Positions 6,463 to 7,734 of a stretch of DNA of 7,734 bases are shown piece by piece (position 1 is the first letter of the stretch; each line of letters opens with the position of its first letter). The position numbers were made by a program, and so were the translations under genes. The stretch lies in NCBI GenBank assembly GCA_002862965.1, contig PKCW01000133.1, forward strand, positions 1 through 7,734. Reading direction: 5' to 3'. This DNA is from Pseudomonadota bacterium (GTDB taxonomy: Bacteria; Pseudomonadota; Gammaproteobacteria; UBA5335). Below the pieces are notes generated by a model. It was not told where the DNA came from, did not search any database, and worked only from the letters and a program-made list of their open reading frames with translations.

Positions 6463-7539
6463 TCAGGCGCTTCCGCCTTCCGGGCCTGTCGCACCGAGTT
6501 GCGCCAGATCGCCTCGCGACGCCACCACAGGCGGGATTTCACGCTCGAACCGATGGCTTTGCAGGCCGGTCACGCGGACACGAAACCATCGCCAGATCGG
6601 CGCGAATGGGGTCGGCAACGAGGCATCGCCGTGGCGGTCGAAATAGTAGCTGTTGGCGCCTTGGCAGGGACCGTTCTGAAACAGCGTATTGCGCGCCTTC
6701 TTGTGCATCAGGGCGAGGTAGCGATCGTGGTAGCTCCGGCGCACCTCCACATAGCGTGCGCCGCTGCGGTCGGCCTTTTGCAGGCACCGGCCGATAAAGC
6801 GGCCGTTGGCACCGATCATCGTGAACCAGTTGAGTCCCCCCGAGTACGGGCCAAAGGTCAGAAACAGATTGGGGAAGCGTGGCACCGATACGCCGTTGAA
6901 CGCCTGATAGCGGTGTTCGTGCCAGAATCTGCCGAGTTCCAGTCCATCCAATCCATGGACTTCGAAGCTGGGATTGTTGCCGATCTCCTGCGTCTTGAAG
7001 CCCGTGGCCAGAATGATCGCGTCGTAGCGGTGATGGGCGCCCTGCCCATCGATGATGCCTTCGGCATCGATGCTTTCGATGCCCTCGGTGCGCAGCGTCA
7101 CGTTGTCACGTTCGAACGTCGCCCAGTACTCGCTCGACACGGCCGGGCGCTTGCAGCCGAAGCCGTAGCGCGGCGTGAGCTTGTCCCTGAGCGCCGGATC
7201 CGACACCTGGGACGCGAGCAGCTTCAGGCTGTTGCGCTCGGCGAGCCGGGTCAGTCCCGGCAGGTGACGGTAGTACACGGTCGCCCAATAGCCCATCTCG
7301 AGTCCGCCGTCGATGGGCGCCCGCATCAGCCGCTGGAGCATCGGCATGGCGCGGAACACGCGACGCAGGCGGGCTGGAAAGCGGATATCGAGCTTGGGCA
7401 GTACCCAGATGGGCGTGCGCTGCCAGACATCGAGCCGGGCCACGTCGCGGGCGATGGCCGGCAGACCTTTCGCGTCTTGGCCGAACGCCTGTGGCACGTG
7501 CGCGGCCTCGGTCGTCGCCTCTGCCGTGATGCGCCGCAA
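6463..7539 (-). pseudogene. 5'-truncated flavin-containing / Baeyer-Villiger monooxygenase
   Basis: The product matches the C-terminal part of class B flavoprotein monooxygenases (FMO/BVMO), which use NADPH, FAD and O2 to oxygenate ketones or heteroatoms. In the 358-residue frame these family marks appear: ARLDVWQRTPIWVLP (34-48), LTPRYGFGCKRP (121-132), the LATGF motif (177-181), GPYSGG (230-235) and YYFDRHGD (298-305). Full proteins are about 480-550 residues with an N-terminal GxGxxG for FAD and a second one for NADPH just before the DVWQRT segment. Both are absent: residues 1-25 are unrelated, and homology starts near 7464. No frame in 7465-7734 on this strand supplies them. The frame opens after a TGA at 7612-7614, and the annotated first codon is TTG with no useful ribosome-binding site. 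I therefore read it as a remnant cut by a rearrangement; a non-catalytic protein is less likely. Confidence 0.78.
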
Positions 7540-7563
7540 TGCGACTACAAAGGTGAGTCGTGG

Positions 7564-7734
7564 ATGCCAGATACTGAAAGCGTTGACGCGCTGATCAATG
7601 AGCCTTACGACTCAAGCGTGGAAGAACGGGAATGCGATTTGCAGCTATGGCAACATTGGGCGCGAGTCGAGGAGCTCCGAGAGTCGCTCCGCACCTCCAG
7701 CAGCTTTGTCTGGCCGCGGCGGTTTCGCGTCCGC
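7564..7734 (+). CDS. 5' part of an unrecognised ORF running off the window
   Basis: An open frame of 57 codons starts at ATG 7564 and continues past the window end. An AAGGTGAG-like ribosome-binding site ends 7 bases before the start. The product begins MPDTESVDALINEPYDSSVE, is strongly acidic in the first 25 residues, then has an amphipathic helix-like part (LWQHWARVEELRESL, 28-42) and a basic end. All three minus-strand frames over this stretch contain stops, whereas this plus frame does not. Codon use (ACT, GTT, AAT, CCT, TTG, CTA) is less G/C-biased than in mgtA, suggesting a different origin. The frame is also open further upstream across the monooxygenase remnant, so the start is uncertain. 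I do not recognise the family; it could be an accessory or mobile-element gene. Confidence 0.4.
   Translation, partial: MPDTESVDALINEPYDSSVEERECDLQLWQHWARVEELRESLRTSSSFVWPRRFRVR

Overview
The window is about two-thirds G+C, with strongly G/C-ending codons and Shine-Dalgarno sites (AGGAG-type). It looks like a chromosomal segment of a GC-rich proteobacterium, probably beta- or gammaproteobacterial. This is inferred from the gene families and composition; no rRNA, tRNA or marker gene fixes the taxon. No CRISPR array, complete insertion sequence or RNA gene was found.

Layout. (1) 1-840: a HlyIII/PAQR-family membrane protein gene (trhA) on the minus strand, with a GTG start at 840 behind a strong ribosome-binding site. 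(2) 841-1726: a long divergent leader. It holds a terminator-like hairpin with a T6 tract (1121-1157), a 7-bp hairpin that hides the Shine-Dalgarno of the next reading frame (1360-1379), and a 115-codon plus-strand ORF (1383-1730). That ORF starts with a proline-rich stretch and ends in an ATGA overlap with the next gene. (3) 1727-4489: mgtA, an intact Mg2+-importing P-type ATPase of 920 residues. (4) 4490-4659: convergent intergenic gap with a candidate terminator for the minus-strand genes. (5) 4660-5677: a compact minus-strand cluster read as a 112-aa conserved protein of unknown function, then a 55-aa small protein, then a group II truncated haemoglobin. (6) 5678-6462: about 785 bases with no gene I can support. 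(7) 6463-7539: the C-terminal two thirds of a flavin-containing (Baeyer-Villiger type) monooxygenase on the minus strand. Its FAD- and NADPH-binding N-terminal part is missing, so it is very probably a pseudogene. (8) 7564-7734: the start of a lower-GC plus-strand ORF that runs off the window and faces away from the broken monooxygenase.

How it may work together. The leader, small ORF and mgtA look like one regulated Mg2+-uptake transcription unit, with possible control at transcription attenuation, at ribosome access and by translational coupling. The three-gene globin cluster looks like one operon, suggesting the two small uncharacterised proteins act with the globin in oxygen, NO or redox handling. 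The right end looks like a decayed or rearranged locus.
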